A stretch of DNA of 64,000 nucleotides, from the NCBI GenBank assembly GCA_023375785.1, contig SZWC01006675.1:22057-86056 (forward strand). Direction: 5' to 3'. The notes beneath the pieces were generated by a model. It searched no databases. It had not been told where the DNA came from and saw only the letters and a program-made list of their open reading frames with translations. The position numbers and the translations under genes were made by a program. Shown here piece by piece: positions 1 to 11,110 of the stretch. How positions within the stretch are numbered: the stretch's first letter is position 1; each line of letters starts with the position of its first letter. The DNA comes from Penium margaritaceum (taxonomy: Eukaryota > Streptophyta > Zygnematophyceae > Desmidiales > Peniaceae).

Positions 1-563
1 GGACCAGCAGGCCGTGGGAAGGGTTTTTGAATCCCCTAGTGGCCGGTAGTGGACAACCACTAGGGGCTGTGGCTGAGAGATCCTTGGATGTTGAACGTGC
101 TTTCATGTTCCAAGATGATGATGTGAAACAGTTGGAACGCCTCACTGGGGCTTTGTTTTTTGTTGTTTTCTGCTCTCCCATGAGCAATGACTCTGTGTAT
201 CTCTCTCGCCATTGTCCACTCTTGCATCTCATCGATGATGAATGCTTGCAAGATCGTACTTGCTTGATTGTTTCCACATGACAGAAAGCAAACAAAGTAC
301 TTGAGTTGGCAAACGTAGCCCACAAGATGAACTCACTCACGCAAGTGACTGTTGCAGTTCCCATCTTTGCAGTTCTCAAGAAAGAACTCTTGAATGGATG
401 GCAACTCTTGTGTGATATAAACTAAGGAAACCACATGTGGGAGCAAATGGGTGACTCTGTTGAGTTACGTCGTAGCACAGAACACTTCCGAGTGTACCAC
501 TTGCAGGCCAAGCCTCCAAAGAGCTTGTTCACACGCTCCTCACAGGCAAAGATGACAATATAA
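1..563. other. Unassigned flank, no recognised gene
   Basis: Only short open frames lie here on either strand, and none carries a motif I recognise. The stretch precedes the protease region of Gypsy-1, where the gag part of such an element would normally sit, but I see no zinc knuckle or capsid-like sequence. It may be diverged 5' sequence of the same element or unrelated DNA. Confidence 0.4.
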
Positions 564-3500
564 ATCGCAGGCCATCTGGCTGGGGCACGCGTGCAAGTCC
601 TAGTTGACACAGGTGCTGATGACGAGTTCATTAGTGCCTCTCGTGTGCGACAGCTAGGATTGAAATGCATGCCTTGTGAGGGAAAAGTCACCGTCGGTGA
701 CGACCGTGAGGTCGATGTACTCGGCACATGTCGGGCAAGGCTCAAGCTAGGGGCTCTCACAACAATCGTCAACTTTACTGTTATTGACTTGACAGATCAT
801 TTTGAAGTTGTTTTCGGTGATCCTTGGCTTAATGACCACAAGGCCAACATGAATTGGGTCACAAAGACTCTCACTGTACAAAAAGGCAAGCGTGTCATCA
901 CGCTCTCGCCTATGGAACGCTCAAAGCCCTCTCACAAGAGTGAACAATCCGTCCTTACGGCGCTTCAAGTGAAGCGATACTTGCGTAAAGGGCACAACGT
1001 GTTCCTAGGGCAACTTCGTAAGGTCGATGATGACGATCCACCGTCGATCTTGAGTGATGTCAGTTCTCTCCTTGAAGAGTTTTTTGACGTTTTTGGTCCA
1101 CTCCCGGATGACCTACCGCCAGAACGGAATGTTGGTCATACAATCCCTCTCGAGCCTGGAGCAAGGCCATCGTTTTGGTCCATGTATCGCCTCAGTCCTG
1201 CTGAGCGTGAAGAAGCCGAACGACAGATTAAGGAATACTTGGCTAAGGGATGGATTGAACCCAGCAGCCCTCAATTCGGAGCTCCTATCCTCTTTGTCAA
1301 CAAGAAGGATGGAGGTTTGCGCATGTGTGTTGACTACCGTGCGTTAAACAGCTTGACGGCTAAAAACCGTTATCTCTTGCCAAGGATCAAGGAACTTTTT
1401 GACCAACTTCAAGGTGCAAAGGTCTTCTCTTCTCTTGATCTGGCTCAAGGTTATCACCAAATTCGGATCACTGAAGAAGATGTTCCCAAAACTGCGTTTC
1501 GTACACATCTGGGACATTACCAGTTCCGAGTGCTGAGCTTTGGTCTTACCAATGCCCCAGCGACGTTCAGGCTACAATGAATCACATTTTTTGTGACCAG
1601 TTGGGCAAAACCGTCTTGGTGTACCTTGATGATATCCTGGTGTTCTCAAAGAATCATGAGGAGCATGTACAACATCTGCGTACCGTGCTCGAGATCCTCC
1701 GCAAGGAGAAGTTCTTTGCCAAGATGGAAAAGTGTGCTTTTGCACAACCCGAGCTACAGTACTTGGGCTTCATCGTTGGCAGCGAAGGAATCCGAGTGGA
1801 TCCTCGCAAAGTGCAAGCTGTTGTGGACTGACCTCAGCCATCCAATGTGGGCAAAATACAAGCCTTCTTAGGCTTGGCGAATTACTTCCGTCGCTTCATG
1901 CAAGGCTACTCTAGCCTTGTCGCCCCACTCACAGCTCTCACACGTAAAGACGTGAAATGGTCATGGTCTGATAAGTGTGAGCATGCATTTGTGCGTGTCA
2001 AGGAAATTCTGACATCTGCACTTGTGCTTGCACTCCCGAATCCCAAAAAACCATACGAGGTGCTCTGTGATGCATCTATCGTCGGGATAGGGGCTGTCCT
2101 TATGCAAGAAGGACAACCGGTCGCATATGAGAGTCGCAAACTCTCAGGCGCTAAGACTCGCTACACCACAGGCGACCAAGAGTTGCTTGCGGTGGTTCAT
2201 GCCTTGAAGGTTTGGCGTTGTTACCTTGAAGGTGCCAAGGGTGGATTCACGGTGGTTACAGACCACAATCCCCTGGTATTCTTTCAGTCACAACCCAACC
2301 TTTCTCGGCGACAAGCTCGTTGGAGCGAGTACTTGAGCAGATTCCACTTCCAGTGGGAATACCGACCCGGTCGTACAAATGTGGCAGACCCGTTGAGTCG
2401 CACTCCGGTCAACGCGGCTCTTACCACACTGCCAGCGCGATCCCTTCGGACAAAAGACGTACGGGAGCAGGATGTGCCCAAGCCTGATAACCCCCTACGC
2501 CAACCACCAAAACCGACGACGCATTTCACGCCATTCTTACAACGTATCCGCATGGGATACTTTGATGACCCATGTTTTGACCAGGGTAACATTGACCAAT
2601 ACAGCTTGGTGGAAGCCTCTGGTCTCTACTGGAAGGGCAACTTGGTGGTTGTGCCCAACTCCGGAAAGCTGCGGGATGAGATCCTTTTTGAGTTCCATAA
2701 CCCAGCAGCAGCTGGCCACCTTGGTGCAGCAAAAACCGGAAAGGCTCTTTCAGAGCATTATTGGTGGCCTGAATGGTCGTGCGACATACACAAATACATC
2801 CAAGCCTTTGACTTGTGCATCCGCAACAAGTCGAGCAACAAGGCACCAGCAGGATTGCTGAAGCCCCTCCCAGTGCCTAACTCCTCATGGGAAGAAGTGA
2901 GCATGGACTTCATCACTGGCTTACCCGAGACACCTCGTGGCCAGGATGCTATCCTCGTGGTGGTCGAATCTTTGACCAAGATGGCGCATTTCATGCCCAC
3001 AACAACGCATGCCACTGCCGAGGAAACAACACACATCTTTTGGGACACTGTTGTTCGACAGCATGGGCTACCGTTACGCATCATCTCTGATCGAGACGTG
3101 CGGTTTTCAAGTAAATTCTGGCAAGCCCTTGGTGAGATCTTTGGCACCCACCAAAAGATGTCCAATGCTTTTCATCCACAAACGGATGGACAGACTGAAC
3201 GGATGAACCGAACTCTGGAGCAAATGCTCCGGATGTACGTGGATCCTTTGATGGATGACTGGGATGAGTTTCTCAGTCCGGCAGAGTTTGCCTACAACAA
3301 CTCTGTTCATGAATCCACGAAGCTGACACCGTTCTTTCTGAACTACGGCCAGCATCCGATGGTACCCGTCTCCTTGGTGAGGCGCGGGGGTGGCGGGAAT
3401 CAGGTATCTTCCGCCCAGGCCTTTGCCGATCGCATGGACACTCTTTGTCACGAAGCACGTGAATACCTCCATGCATCGAAGCAGCGCCAAAAGGCCTATG

Positions 3501-3784
3501 CTGATGCTGGTCGCCGTGACGTCACATTTTCTGTCGGCGACCAGGTGCTTCTGAGCACAAAGAAAATGCGTCTCAAGACGCCCGGAGCAAGGAAGATCCT
3601 CCCTAAGTGGGTTGGACCATTCAAGGTCACTCACAGGATTGGTGAGGTTGCTTACCGCCTTGCTCTTCCAAAGGTCATGAAGATACATGACGTGTTTCAC
3701 GTCATTCTTCTCGCACCTTATGCAGCATCAGGAACGGTTCAGCCACCGCCTGTAATGCTCGCAAGTGACGGTCAGTATGAGGTA

Positions 3785-4349
3785 CATGGGCTCCTCCAAC
3801 ACCGCGAACGTACATGCGGTAAACGTGTTGTGAAGGAATACCTCGTGAGCTGGGCCGGTTGTGGACCTGAACACAACAGTTGGGAGCCTGAGAGTCGTGT
3901 CCCGGCCGCTATGATCAAGGACTATTGGCAAGACCAGGCTGCTCGCTTTCGCACTCGTGCCCCCGGGGGTACCACCCTGGCACAAGCCCCACGCAGGGAA
4001 CCTTCACCTGTCAGAGTACAGACAAGAGCACAACGGCGGCGATCTCGGACGCATGGGGACGCCCAGNCATGGGCTCCTCCAACACCGCGAACGTACACGC
4101 GGTAAACGTGTTGTGAAGGAATACCTCGTGAGCTGGGCCGGTTGTGGACCTGAACACAACAGTTGGGAGCCTGAGAGTCGTGTCCCGGCCGCTATGATCA
4201 AGGACTATTGGCAAGACCAGGCTGCTCGCTTTCGCACTTGTGCCCCCGGGGGTACCACCCTGGCACAAGCCCCACGCAGGGAACCTTCACCTGTCAGAGT
4301 ACAGACAAGAGCACAACGGCGGCGATCCCGGACGCATGGGGACGCCCAG
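3785..4349 (+). repeat. 282-bp direct repeat flanking a single N
   Basis: Bases 3785-4066 are repeated at 4068-4349 with about three mismatches, and the only base between the copies is the N at 4067. The repeated unit covers the chromodomain end of Gypsy-1 and its basic tail. The exact abutment of both copies on the N suggests two overlapping contig ends that were placed side by side rather than merged, not a biological tandem duplication. Confidence 0.85.
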
Positions 4350-4377
4350 GCTGATGGTCGCGAGGACGCTCCTCGCA

Positions 4378-4392
4378 AGAGGGGGAGGAAGC
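4378..4392 (+). other. Polypurine-tract-like run after Gypsy-1 pol
   Basis: A purine run (AGAGGGGGAGGAAG) overlaps the very end of the Gypsy-1 coding region. In LTR elements a polypurine tract lies just before the 3' LTR and primes plus-strand synthesis. No clear LTR start follows directly, so the assignment is tentative. Confidence 0.35.
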
Positions 4393-5100
4393 GTTAGCCG
4401 TGAAAACTTTTTATGTGAACTTGGCTGATCTATGTACGATCTTATGCTCGTGAAGGATATCAATCTCAATCTTTTGAGTTTTCTCTCCCTGTGCAATGGC
4501 GCATGATTCAATGGATGCACCTATGAATGTTTTGTTGACCAACAAAGTACGTCTCCTTCCACCAACAACCATTCTAAACCCCCTTGAACCGGGGACGGTT
4601 CACAGTAGAGTGGGAGGAATATAACAAACCTGGCAATATATATGCCGCTTTGTTATGTTGCCTAGACCGGCGCCTTAAATCCAAAAGGGCTGCCGCGTCT
4701 TTTGTCCGGAAAATCGGGGTCTGGACGGCGAGGAGAATTCCTCGCCGACCAGCCCTGCGAACCGGAAGCTTCGAAGAAACTTCTGATTCGCAAGAGGGCG
4801 ACTGGATAGTGCCGCGCACTATCCGGCCGCGGCGAACGCAAGCACATCGCGAATATTTGCAATGGGCTGCGCAGGTCCTGCACAGTCGCATTGGGCATGA
4901 CCCAATGCGACATCGCAAGAACCCCCACCCCATCGAGGGGCCCCTCACGAGGTCCCTCGCCATGGCAAGGGGGCTCGCGAGGGGTAACTGGCGGGCGTTC
5001 CGATAGGACCACCCCGCTGAGTGCCACCTCCACTCGGTGGCGTGGCAAACCCCTTTTTTATAAACGTGTTGGCCACGCCATCGGACGAGGGGCGCCGAAT

Positions 5101-5142
5101 GGTGGCAAAATACCCTTGCACACGCGAGGATATTTTGCCACC
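5101..5142. repeat. Perfect 12-bp inverted repeat (hairpin)
   Basis: GGTGGCAAAATA at 5101-5112 is exactly complementary to TATTTTGCCACC at 5131-5142, with an 18-nt loop. It is one of a cluster of hairpins in this non-coding stretch. There is no U-run after it, so a terminator reading is not supported. Confidence 0.7.
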
Positions 5143-5331
5143 ACCTCCCCATCCCTAATCACGCCGGAAACTTAGGGTTTCCACGTGGACAACATAATAC
5201 TGTTTAACGGGTTGACTCGACGAGAGAAATGTATCTAGTCGAACCGCGTCAACCCGCCGACAAAATGGACGGATAAAATAATATCCTCCATCCTCCCTCT
5301 TGGGTTACCCTATGATGAGAATGGACTCCAC

Positions 5332-5351
5332 GCCCCGACCTTGGTCGGGGC
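5332..5351. repeat. Perfect 9-bp inverted repeat (hairpin)
   Basis: GCCCCGACC and GGTCGGGGC face each other across two T bases, giving a very stable GC-rich hairpin. Its role is unknown. Confidence 0.7.
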
Positions 5352-5499
5352 ATACTTGTAAGAGGAGTCATTCGTGAGAGACTTCACTTCACGGCGAAGT
5401 TAATCTCTATGACCAACCTACGCAATTGCCATGAGCAATCGGGTCCCGAGGGCTCACTCACCCACAGAGGCTCGCACCCCGTTTCAACCGTCGTGTTAC

Positions 5500-5657
5500 A
5501 GCATGTGCATGTGTGTGTATATGGATTTGCGTGTGGATGTGTGGGTGTGTTGGTACGTTTGTGTGGTTGGACGACGTAGGGAGGCGTGAGTGAGAAGAGA
5601 TTTGTATGTGTGTGGGTAGATGTGCATGTGTGTGTAAATGAGCATGAAAGTATGGGT
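5500..5657. repeat. TG-rich low-complexity stretch
   Basis: The sequence is dominated by imperfect TG/GTGTGT runs (about 5500-5640), which produce spurious open frames rich in Thr/His on the minus strand. It directly follows, on the minus strand, the A-rich tail of the LINE. Confidence 0.6.
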
Positions 5658-5676
5658 TGTTTTTGTTTTTTTTTTT
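5658..5676 (-). other. A-rich tail of the LINE (T-run on plus strand)
   Basis: T-rich run ending in eleven T bases at 5666-5676. Read on the minus strand it is an A-rich tail following the LINE coding remnants, as left by target-primed reverse transcription. Confidence 0.6.
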
Positions 5677-5681
5677 GGCTC

Positions 5682-6960
5682 CTAGGTGGTAGAAGAACGA
5701 CCAGAGAGGGTGGCACGGTGCTCAGATCGGAAGCGTGCAAAGGTCATAGTGGTGCAGACCTGGAGGACTGAGGGTGTTTTGTGCATGTCTGAGCCGAGGT
5801 GGGAAAGTAGGCTCTGCACACCACGGCCCCAAGCCCAGCGGTAGAAGTTCCTGTTGCACAGCCATTGCTGAGGTTCAGGAGAAGGGAGGATGATGTCCTC
5901 ATCCTGTTGGAGCGCATTGTGCGCTTCTATGTCTGGGAGGTTCACAACATGGACTGACTTGACAGCTATGAGAGACAGGCGCATGAGTGATTTGTACCCT
6001 GCTTTGAAAGGGAGCTCGTCATGGAGGCCAGTCTTGTGCTCCTTACAGCACAAGGTGCAACAGTCAGTGGAGAAGGAGATGAGGGCAGGTTTTTCTGGAA
6101 AGTCAGGGAAGTACAGCCGTGGGTCGATGTTGGTGTACGTGGGATCGTCAACTGGTCCAATGACTTACGGCAAGAGTGTTGGGGGAGCGTTTTTCGCGAT
6201 GGACGGGGTTCAAGTGGAGGACGGAGCGGAGGAGTGGGGGTGAGATTGTTCCGTCTTTCTGTAGTAGGGGTGACGTGAGGATGCGTGCAATGTCACTTGG
6301 TCTGTATTTGCGGGGCACGTGACTGATCATGATGCCAACTGTCTCAGCCGATGGCTCTGATGGAGATGAGGTAATGTCAAGGGCCACTGAGACTGAGATT
6401 GGGGCAGCAGCGCCAGGGACCTAAACTTTGAGGGGGCCCAGTTTGTAGAAGGTTTCAGCCACCTTTTGGGATTCTAGTGTGAGGTCCCAAAACTGCATTT
6501 ATTTATCAGAGTTACTCACACGGATGGAAGTGTCACGCACCCAAATCTTCTTAGCAGTGGTTGCTGGGAAACATTTCTTGTCGAGGAGATGTTTGCGAGC
6601 AGCTTCCGCTATATGGGTGGATAGAGCAAGGGCTGTCTGTGGAGATGAGAGAAGGACGACAGCAGTGTCGACTTCGAAGGGGTTAGGGATGGGAGTGATG
6701 GCAGTGGAAGCGACTTGTGGAGAAGGGAGATTTGAGGATTCAGGGATAGCGGGATTAGGAGGAGGAAGAGGTGGGATGAAAATGACTAGTTGGGATGTTC
6801 CCCCAATGAGTGTAGGAGAGGGACGGATTGCAGTTGGGGCAGGAGGAGGAAACAGTTGTTTCCTAACTACGTTGTGCTTCCGCTTATTGGGTTTGGTGAT
6901 GAACCCTGCTGTCAACCTGGCAAAATTCCTTCGCCAAGGAGCAGGGAGGTGAAAAAAGCA
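5682..6960 (-). pseudogene. Broken coding remnant with Cys/His cluster, possibly LINE ORF1-like
   Basis: Several minus-strand frames here look like old protein-coding sequence. About 6915-6499: a Pro-rich start, then AEAARKHLLDKKCFPAT and IWVRDTSIRVSNSD. About 6387-6148: IMISHVPRKYRPSDIARIL. About 6150-5682: DPRLYFPDFPEKPALISF followed by CCTLCCKEHKTGLHDELPF, a Cys/His-rich segment. The overall look (RNA-binding-like block plus Cys/His cluster) resembles ORF1 or Gag proteins of retroelements, but I cannot name a family. It lies downstream of ORF2 and just before the A-rich tail, the reverse of the usual ORF1-ORF2 order. Two or more frame changes break it. Confidence 0.4.
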
Positions 6961-7136
6961 CGGTTTTCAAAGAGAGGTGAGCTCAAGCTGGCATCATCCA
7001 TTGGGGGGAGGAGAAGTGGGAAGGCATGAAATATTGCAATTATTGTCGTTACTGACTGGATTGAATTCCGGGTATGTTGTTGGGAAAGGTGTTGAACGTG
7101 GTCGTTAAGGTGTGAACATGTGAGATGGAAAGCTTT

Positions 7137-8152
7137 TCACAAGAGTGTGACAGCAGTGGACGAGATTTTGTGAAAGTGATGATCACAACATCGTTTCCAC
7201 AGAGATTGTAGAAGAATCACATGGATATATGTCCAAATGAAAATTTGTTTCTTTCGCGGTAGAGCATGAAAGAGGAGCATCCGCTCCGGAGGGTTCCGTT
7301 CGTGGAACACACGCAGGTAAGAGTGTTGGGTGAAAGTTGTGATAGCAAGAATTGCTGGACACCGCAGAAAACAATGGATGTAGTCTTCAGCAGCCCCACA
7401 AAACAGCAAATGGATGACTCTTCCCCAAGAATAGGGGCAACCCAAGTTCCCACCTGGATGCATCTAGTGGCAATGCGAAAGAGGATGTCGCGACCACGAA
7501 TGGAAAACAACGGGTTCAACCAAATTGGGATGATTTTACGCCAGGGAAGTGAATATCCAACAAAGCCATGGCATTGGGTCAGGCGTGGAGAAATGTCAGG
7601 TGACAATTGCGAGGGCAAGAACGTTTTGGTTGCCTTTTTTACCCTGAATCTGTTTGGAATGGTGAGGCGAAAGATTTGGAAGGGGAAATTGACCCAACTA
7701 CATCTTGCATATTGATTTGTAGAACATGGTGGTGTGGTGACGATGATGGGAGTGAGACTTGCGATAGGTATTTTCCTCACCTCTGAATGCTCATAAGTAA
7801 GGCAGGCTCCTTCAGAGTTTTGAAAGACAAGGACAGTGGCAACACCCTCTGAAATGCTTTCACAAAACAGTACTCTGGATGGCCATTCCTGACATTGGTA
7901 TTGTGATTCAGTGTAGTAATTCTCTTCAGTGATATCCCACGGAGCATGTTGTCCGTGAAGACATTCAGCCCATTCTGTGAGGATCGTGCGAGCAAGTGCA
8001 TAAAGGCGACGTCGTTGTGTCATATCTTGAAAGAGGAGTTGTAGTTTGGCAGGAGACCGTGGTCGAACACCATCATTTTCGGAGCATTGGAAAAGAGAGT
8101 TTAGGGTGAGATCACAGAGAAAAGCTTCCCCTTCGCAAAGACCATAGGGCAT
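7137..8152 (-). pseudogene. LINE ORF2 part 3: C-terminal region with zf-RVT zinc finger
   Basis: A long open stretch (8152-7217) carries the LINE C-terminal pattern RDILFRIATRCIQVGTW, which in zf-RVT proteins precedes the zinc-binding Cys/His cluster. The cluster itself, FCGAAEDYIHCFLRCPAI, is in an overlapping frame (about 7415-7350), so a frame change lies near 7440-7465. zf-RVT (reverse transcriptase zinc-binding) is typical of plant and algal L1 ORF2 proteins. No RNase H domain is evident after it. Confidence 0.75.
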
Positions 8153-8502
8153 GTTCTCACGTTTGAGGAGGAATCAGTTGAAAGCGAGGGGCTCTTTGAG
8201 GAGGAAGTCAGTGCGTAGTGGGGGACCGTCAACAGTTAGGTTCAGGTTGTAGAAGGCTTGGAAGTATTGGTGCCATCGGTCTGGTAACTTCACAATCTGT
8301 AAGATACTTGGGTGAGAAGTCTACAGCCTAGTGGGCTGCGTCATGTTGGTGTGAAAAGCCAACAAGACGGCTCCTGTCCAATGACATGGGGGGTTTGTGG
8401 CAAGGGCTAGTGGCCAGAGACTGTGGTGAGCTGAGATGCAGTGGGAAGGGAGGGTGAAGCCACAACCACCAAGCTTTGTGGGAGTGCATATGTTGTCTTG
8501 AC

Positions 8503-10038
8503 TTATGAATCAAAGAGTTCTTTCCACTCAGGTATGTTAACACCGCTAATGAAATTGATGATGGTACGTGTAAGGCTTGAAATAGTGGAGTGAGGAGGTG
8601 GTAGCAAGTTTGCCTGGTAAAGGAAGGTAGATGTGATGAAGGTGTGAGCAACAAGGGATCTGGTGTGTGTTGGGAAATGTTGGGAGGCCCAGTGGTTTTC
8701 TGCAGAGGACACACGTGCACTCAGTGGGTCCCAAGTTGCACCATAGTGAACAGTGGGGCTGATTTAAACGCCGAGAAGTTGTTCTGGGAGACGGCTCCAA
8801 GGGAAAGGAGTTTGTATTGGGGGTACGGGAGATTTCAGAGCTCCTAGGCCGATCAGGGCGTATTTGTCGCTGTGAACTTCCAGTCCAGTCCCGTTACGGA
8901 GCATGGATAGAAGATTTTGATCAAGGAAGAGATCAGCGTGGGAGTGGAGGAAGAGAGTGATTTCATCAGCAAAACATTGGATTTTGAGGGGGAGAGGAGA
9001 ATGTGAGTGAGAGATTCCACGAATAATGGACTGGAGGACACATGTGCACCAAGGTTCAATGGCGAGAACAAAAAGGACAGGTGCCAAGGGACAGCCTTGG
9101 AAAACTCCAGAGGCAACCGGTATGCTCGGACCAATGTGTCCATTGATTTTCAGACAGAGGGTTGAGTCCGTGTGAAGGATGGTTAGCCAAGTTGTGAATA
9201 ATTGTCCAAGACCGTATGCTCGAGCTACCTTGAAGAGAAAAGCCCTATTGAGGGAGTCATATGCTTTCTTGATATCAATGAGGAGCAAAAGAGCAGAGGA
9301 CGTTGGAGAGGTGTGTGCAGATAAAATATCGAGGGTTGTAGAAATAGTGTGCTGAATTTGTCGTTTTGTAATAAAACCAGTTTGGTCCGGATTAATGAGG
9401 ATGATGAGTAAGGGGTTGAGTCGTTCTACCATCGCCTTTGCCATGAATTTGTAATCAGTGCAAAGGAGGGATATTGGTCGATAGTTCGCAATGTTATGTT
9501 TGTCACCTTTCTTGTATAGAACGGTGACAAGTGCAGTTCGCATGGACAGCGGCATTATACGGGATGATTCAACGTCATGAACCATGCGCATGAATTGTGG
9601 CTGTAATTCGGTCCAAAACATTTGGTAAAATTCTGCAGGGAGGCCATCCTCTCCTAGAGATTTTCCCTTTTTTAGGTCAAGGATGAAATCAGTGAATTCT
9701 TGTGGAGAGAAGGGGGTGTTTAAGGAAGATGCTTGTTCTTCTGTTAAAGAAGGGGTGCAGAATGAGAGGAGTTGGTGTTGAGCCTGCACGATGATTGGTC
9801 ACGGCTGAAAAAGGTTTCGGTAGTAAGTTGTGGCGATTGACATAATACCGTTGACGTCCGAGATGAGTGGGCCTCGATCTCGTTGGAGAGCATTGATGCA
9901 TGTGGTGGATAGCCGTTTTTGTGCGAGGGATTTGAGAACTTGGTGGGGTTGGTCATTTTCGTGGTGGAACGGTATTCGAGCTTGGAGAAGCAAACGTCCA
10001 AGGTCGTCGTTCCAATAGGATTTGAGTTGGTAGGTCAC
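8503..10038 (-). pseudogene. LINE ORF2 part 2: reverse transcriptase
   Basis: The linker after the endonuclease (about 10038-9799) ends at an in-frame TGA at 9799-9801, and the same frame then continues from 9789 to 8764. Reverse transcriptase landmarks, counted from 9789: GEDGLPAEFYQ (residues 46-56), ANYRPISLL (101-109), motif A with IDIKKAYDSL (171-180), motif B SGVFQGCPLAP (227-237) and motif C FADE (273-276). Functional LINE enzymes have FADD or YADD; here the second catalytic Asp is Glu (GAA codon, bases 8962-8964). After 8764 the reading shifts frame and continues to about 8503 with a typical LINE C-terminal pattern (FITSTFLYQANLLPPP, IINFISG). Confidence 0.88.
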
Positions 10039-10134
10039 AAGATTGAGGCGACCTTGCCATTCAAGGTTTCTGGGCTGGGTACGGACAAGCCGGCGGAGGC
10101 GGGCAAGTCGATTGTTAAGGTGTGCAAGAGTACG

Positions 10135-11110
10135 TCAGCATCTAGTTGCTTTGTTTTTGGCATAACGTATGGAAAAGCTCTGCAGAGATTCTTCTAAATC
10201 GATCCAAGATTTCAGCTCAGCTTCAGTTGAGCACAAGATGGATCTAAATCCAGCCTGGTAGCTATCCCGTTGCAGGAGGCAGACATTGAGACGCCAGGCA
10301 CCCTCACCAAAAGTCCGTGAGGGGTGAAGGAGGGTGGTAATGGGGATGTGAGTATGGTCCGAAAGACCAGTGGGCATGGGGACATGTTCATGGTCACTGA
10401 CGTGAGAGAGAAGGCTGTGGCAGACATAGATTTGGTCGATGCGACTTGAAGACTGATGTGCTGGGGATGTGTATGTAAACTTGAACCGTTCGAATATCTG
10501 GAGCGGGAAGCATCATTGAGAGGTTGAGGAAAAGTGGAGTGGAAGGATAGAGGCATGGATTGGTTAAAACATGTTCTTTGTGGATTGGTGTCAAGAAGGG
10601 TATTTCAAAGAAGTTAGAATCGCCCCTAACGATAAGGTGATCTGCAGGTGGAATGGCTTTCAGATGGTCGGCAATGGAAGTGAAGAGTGGGTGATATTGG
10701 GAGGCACGGTTAGGACCATAGATCCAGATGAAGGTGAATTTGTGATCATCAAACTTTATGTCAGCTCGGACAAAACGACTGCACAGGGAGGAGTACTCAT
10801 GGCATGTGCTCATCCATGGATGATTGACCACGATCGCAACTCCTTGGTTTGGGGTTGTGGTGTGGATCATATGCGTTTGGGGGAGAGTACGCCAAAGGTG
10901 TTGGATGTGACGGTCTAGGTGGAGTCGTGTGTGTGGGTTATGATGCACGATGCGACATGGTAGACTTGACGGAAAGTAGCCAGAAGGGCATGCTTTCCTT
11001 TGGCATTGAAGTCGTTTTCATTAACTGCACACACTTTGAATGGTGCTCGGTTTGGAGGATTTGCACATCGAATACGGGCCATTGGACTGCAGTCGACAGA
11101 GATAGAATGG
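10135..11110 (-). pseudogene. LINE ORF2 part 1: APE-type endonuclease
   Basis: This would nick target DNA to start target-primed reverse transcription. The N-terminal strand appears as VNENDFNAKGKHALLATF (about 11040-10980), followed by IITHTHDS at the place of the usual QETH box. Next come GVAIVV, WIYGPNRASQYHPLF, LIVRGDSNFF (the GD.N box), SSRIDQIYV and finally GLSDHTHIPIT (the SDH box), with WRLNVCLL after it, as in typical LINE endonucleases. The motifs fall in three different frames: one frame change lies near 10915-10948 and another near 10400-10480. The domain is about the expected length for the family. Confidence 0.8.

Larger units (their letters stand above)
564..4395 (+). mobile_element. 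Gypsy-1: Ty3/gypsy chromodomain element, pol region (broken)
   Basis: Domain order protease, reverse transcriptase, RNase H, integrase, chromodomain identifies Ty3/gypsy (Metaviridae, chromovirus type). Visible parts: the retropepsin motif LVDTGAD near 606; reverse transcriptase about 1230-1830 with VDYRALN and the YLDD catalytic box near 1622; RNase H about 2040-2400 (VLCDASIVGIGAVL); integrase about 2690-3330 with a His/Cys zinc finger, SMDFITGLPE and the conserved HPQTDGQTERMNRTLEQ block; chromodomain about 3780-3930 (VVKEYLVSWAG, NSWEPES). The polyprotein would replicate the element through an RNA intermediate, and the chromodomain in such elements steers integration to marked chromatin. 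No gag is recognised and the 5' LTR is outside or lost. About two or three breaks are seen, fewer than in the other LTR elements here, so it may be the youngest gypsy copy. Confidence 0.9.
4396..5400. other. Hairpin-rich non-coding stretch, possible 3' LTR of Gypsy-1
   Basis: No coding sequence is recognised. The stretch holds several strong inverted repeats: 4727-4734 with 4740-4747; an imperfect palindrome about 4938-4986 centred on GCCATGGC; 5101-5112 with 5131-5142; 5208-5216 with 5248-5256; 5332-5340 with 5343-5351. A possible LTR could run from TGTTATGTTG at 4651 to CAACATAATA at 5199, whose ends pair at 9 of 10 positions, but I see no matching target duplication and no second copy in the window. 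Confidence 0.4.
5658..11110 (-). mobile_element. L1-like LINE (non-LTR retrotransposon), degenerate
   Basis: Reading on the minus strand from 11110 downward, the order is APE-type endonuclease, linker, reverse transcriptase, C-terminal region and zf-RVT zinc finger, which is the ORF2 layout of L1-clade elements. A T-rich run at 5658-5676 is an A-rich tail on the element strand and is the likely 3' end. Between the zinc finger and the tail lies a second coding remnant (5682-6960) that is not expected at the 3' end of a LINE. ORF2 has several frameshifts and at least one in-frame stop, so it is inactive. The 5' end disappears into a pyrimidine-rich stretch and the N gap at 11204. Confidence 0.85.

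Noticed and set aside
2284-3700. Minus-strand open frames of 100-200 codons
   Set aside because: They oppose the well-supported Gypsy-1 integrase and RNase H on the plus strand and show no family pattern.
4651-5199. Clear LTR pair for Gypsy-1
   Set aside because: Ends pair as TGTTATGTTG/CAACATAATA but the flanks do not match and no second copy exists in the window; kept only as a possibility.
7266-7715. 149-codon plus-strand frame
   Set aside because: It mirrors the LINE C-terminal region, whose minus-strand reading has the zf-RVT pattern.
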